This document shows, in pieces, positions 63,318 to 64,000 of a stretch of 64,000 nt of DNA (position 1 is its first letter; each line of letters starts with the position of its first letter). The stretch covers positions 2,294,001 to 2,358,000 of the forward strand of contig OY970201.1 in assembly GCA_963708245.1 (NCBI GenBank), in the 5' to 3' direction. The position numbers and the translations under genes were made by a program. The DNA is from CAVYXK01 sp963708245 (GTDB taxonomy: Bacteria > Pseudomonadota > Alphaproteobacteria > Acetobacterales > Acetobacteraceae). The notes under the pieces were generated by a model. It did no database searches, was not told where the DNA came from, and saw only the letters and a program-made list of their open reading frames with translations.

Positions 63318-64000
63318 TCACTGAAACCACGCCCCGCGCAACGGATCGAAGGGCTCGAGATCGAAGCTCGCCCGCCCATGCAGCACCACCTCTGCAAGCA
63401 GGCACCCGGCAAATGGCCCGATCGTGAGCCCGGATGCGCCGAGCCCGTTGCCGACCGCCAGCCCGTCGATGCCGCGGACCAGCCCCAACAATGGCCTGCC
63501 ATCTGCCGCCATCGGCCGGAAGCCGACCCGGGTTTCGATCACCGTGGCGTCGCTCAGTCCTGGCGTCACCGCCAGGGCATCTTGCAATACACGGAGCTGG
63601 CCGCCGGCCGTCACCCGATAATCGAACCCCGACCCGTTCTCTCGCGTCGCCCCGACGACGACCCGCGACCTCCCGAAGGCGACCAGGTAGTGTTCCGCCA
63701 GTGGCAGGACGACCGGCCACCCGCCGGTCTCGGCACTTGGCTGGCGAAGATGCACGATCTGTCCGCGCTGGGGCTCGACAGCCAGGCGCAGACCCAGGGG
63801 CCGCAGCAACGCCGGCGCCCACGCGCCGCCGGTGACCAGCACCATGTCGGCATCGATACGCATGCCGCCGACGCTCACCCCGCGCACCCGGCCCTGCCGG
63901 GCGACGAGTTCCGCGAAGCCTTCGGATTGCTTCGCGCCCTGGGCTATCGCTCCGGCGAGCAAGGCGCGCGCCAAACCACGCCCATCCAGCCGGGCACCCC
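63318..64000 (-). CDS. FAD-dependent oxidoreductase, DadA type (N-terminus beyond window)
   Basis: Only the last 227 or so codons are in the window. The segment ADMVLVTGGAWAPALLRPLG, EPQRGQIVHL, FDYRVTAGGQLRVLQDALAV, RVGFRPMAADGRPLLGLVRG and GNGLGASGLTIGPFAGCLLA is the C-terminal half of D-amino-acid dehydrogenase or glycine-oxidase-like proteins. The N-terminal GxGxxG dinucleotide fold lies past base 64000. Oxidises an amine or amino acid. Confidence 0.9.
   Translation of the reverse strand, partial: GARLDGRGLARALLAGAIAQGAKQSEGFAELVARQGRVRGVSVGGMRIDADMVLVTGGAWAPALLRPLGLRLAVEPQRGQIVHLRQPSAETGGWPVVLPLAEHYLVAFGRSRVVVGATRENGSGFDYRVTAGGQLRVLQDALAVTPGLSDATVIETRVGFRPMAADGRPLLGLVRGIDGLAVGNGLGASGLTIGPFAGCLLAEVVLHGRASFDLEPFDPLRGAWFQ

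Noticed and set aside
1..64000. CRISPR arrays, tRNA and rRNA genes
   Set aside because: No regularly spaced repeats and no cloverleaf or rRNA-like segments were seen on reading both strands.

Overview
The window is GC-rich, densely coded bacterial DNA, most likely from an alphaproteobacterium of the Acetobacteraceae/Rhodospirillales kind. That placement is an inference from gene content: adjacent mutS and glnD, an Mla lipid-transport cluster beside a sigma-32 gene, several periplasmic-binding ABC systems for organic acids, and IS21 and IS5/IS427-type elements. No rRNA, tRNA or CRISPR array was seen.

Left part (1-14 kb). Two tandem, closely related winged-helix/NB-ARC-type regulators lie on the minus strand; the first runs off the window. 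Next comes a minus-strand run read in the order histidine phosphatase, phosphoketolase (xfp), glycogen phosphorylase (glgP), phosphoglucomutase (pgm), 4-alpha-glucanotransferase (malQ). Together it could take glycogen to glucose-1-P and glucose-6-P, and through phosphoketolase to acetyl-phosphate. A 17-bp palindrome sits just ahead of xfp.

Envelope and stress block (14-21 kb). A surface-antigen-like exported protein and a chimeric remnant of an efflux operon are followed by an intact plus-strand set: small exported protein, mlaE, mlaF, mlaD. After that come a frameshifted Crp/Fnr regulator and an rpoH-type sigma factor.

Mobile block (21.26-26.42 kb). An IS21-family element with 8-bp target duplications has its istB gene split by a 2.6-kb insert carrying a serine recombinase. 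The recombinase has two single-base frameshifts. This nested element is the clearest structural novelty in the window.

Middle (26.8-35.1 kb). A 3-hydroxyacyl-CoA dehydrogenase, a frameshifted AraC regulator, a third NB-ARC-type regulator with a chromate-transporter fragment in frame ahead of it, an orphan family-5 solute-binding protein and a lytic-transglycosylase-like protein.

Catabolic block (35.2-44.2 kb). A branched-chain-amino-acid-type ABC transporter in which the second permease (LivM) and first ATPase (LivG) are fused through a linker encoded by a GC-rich intergenic-type repeat. It is followed by a lactonase-like metallo-hydrolase, an IS5/IS427 element, an enolase-superfamily enzyme and a D-2-hydroxyacid dehydrogenase. 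The block looks like uptake and oxidation of a carboxylate or sugar acid.

Right part (44.3-64 kb). A Uma2-family protein, glnD and mutS; a 1.2-kb stretch of non-coding or decayed DNA; a beta-keto acid cleavage enzyme; a deleted ctaG; a ribose-type ABC transporter; a Rieske oxygenase; a decayed sulfatase; a response regulator facing a hybrid histidine kinase; an amidohydrolase; and a partial FAD oxidoreductase. Pseudogenes are common: at least ten fragments or frameshifted genes. This suggests a genome under relaxed selection or rich in mobile DNA, although single-base sequencing errors cannot be excluded for the one-indel cases.
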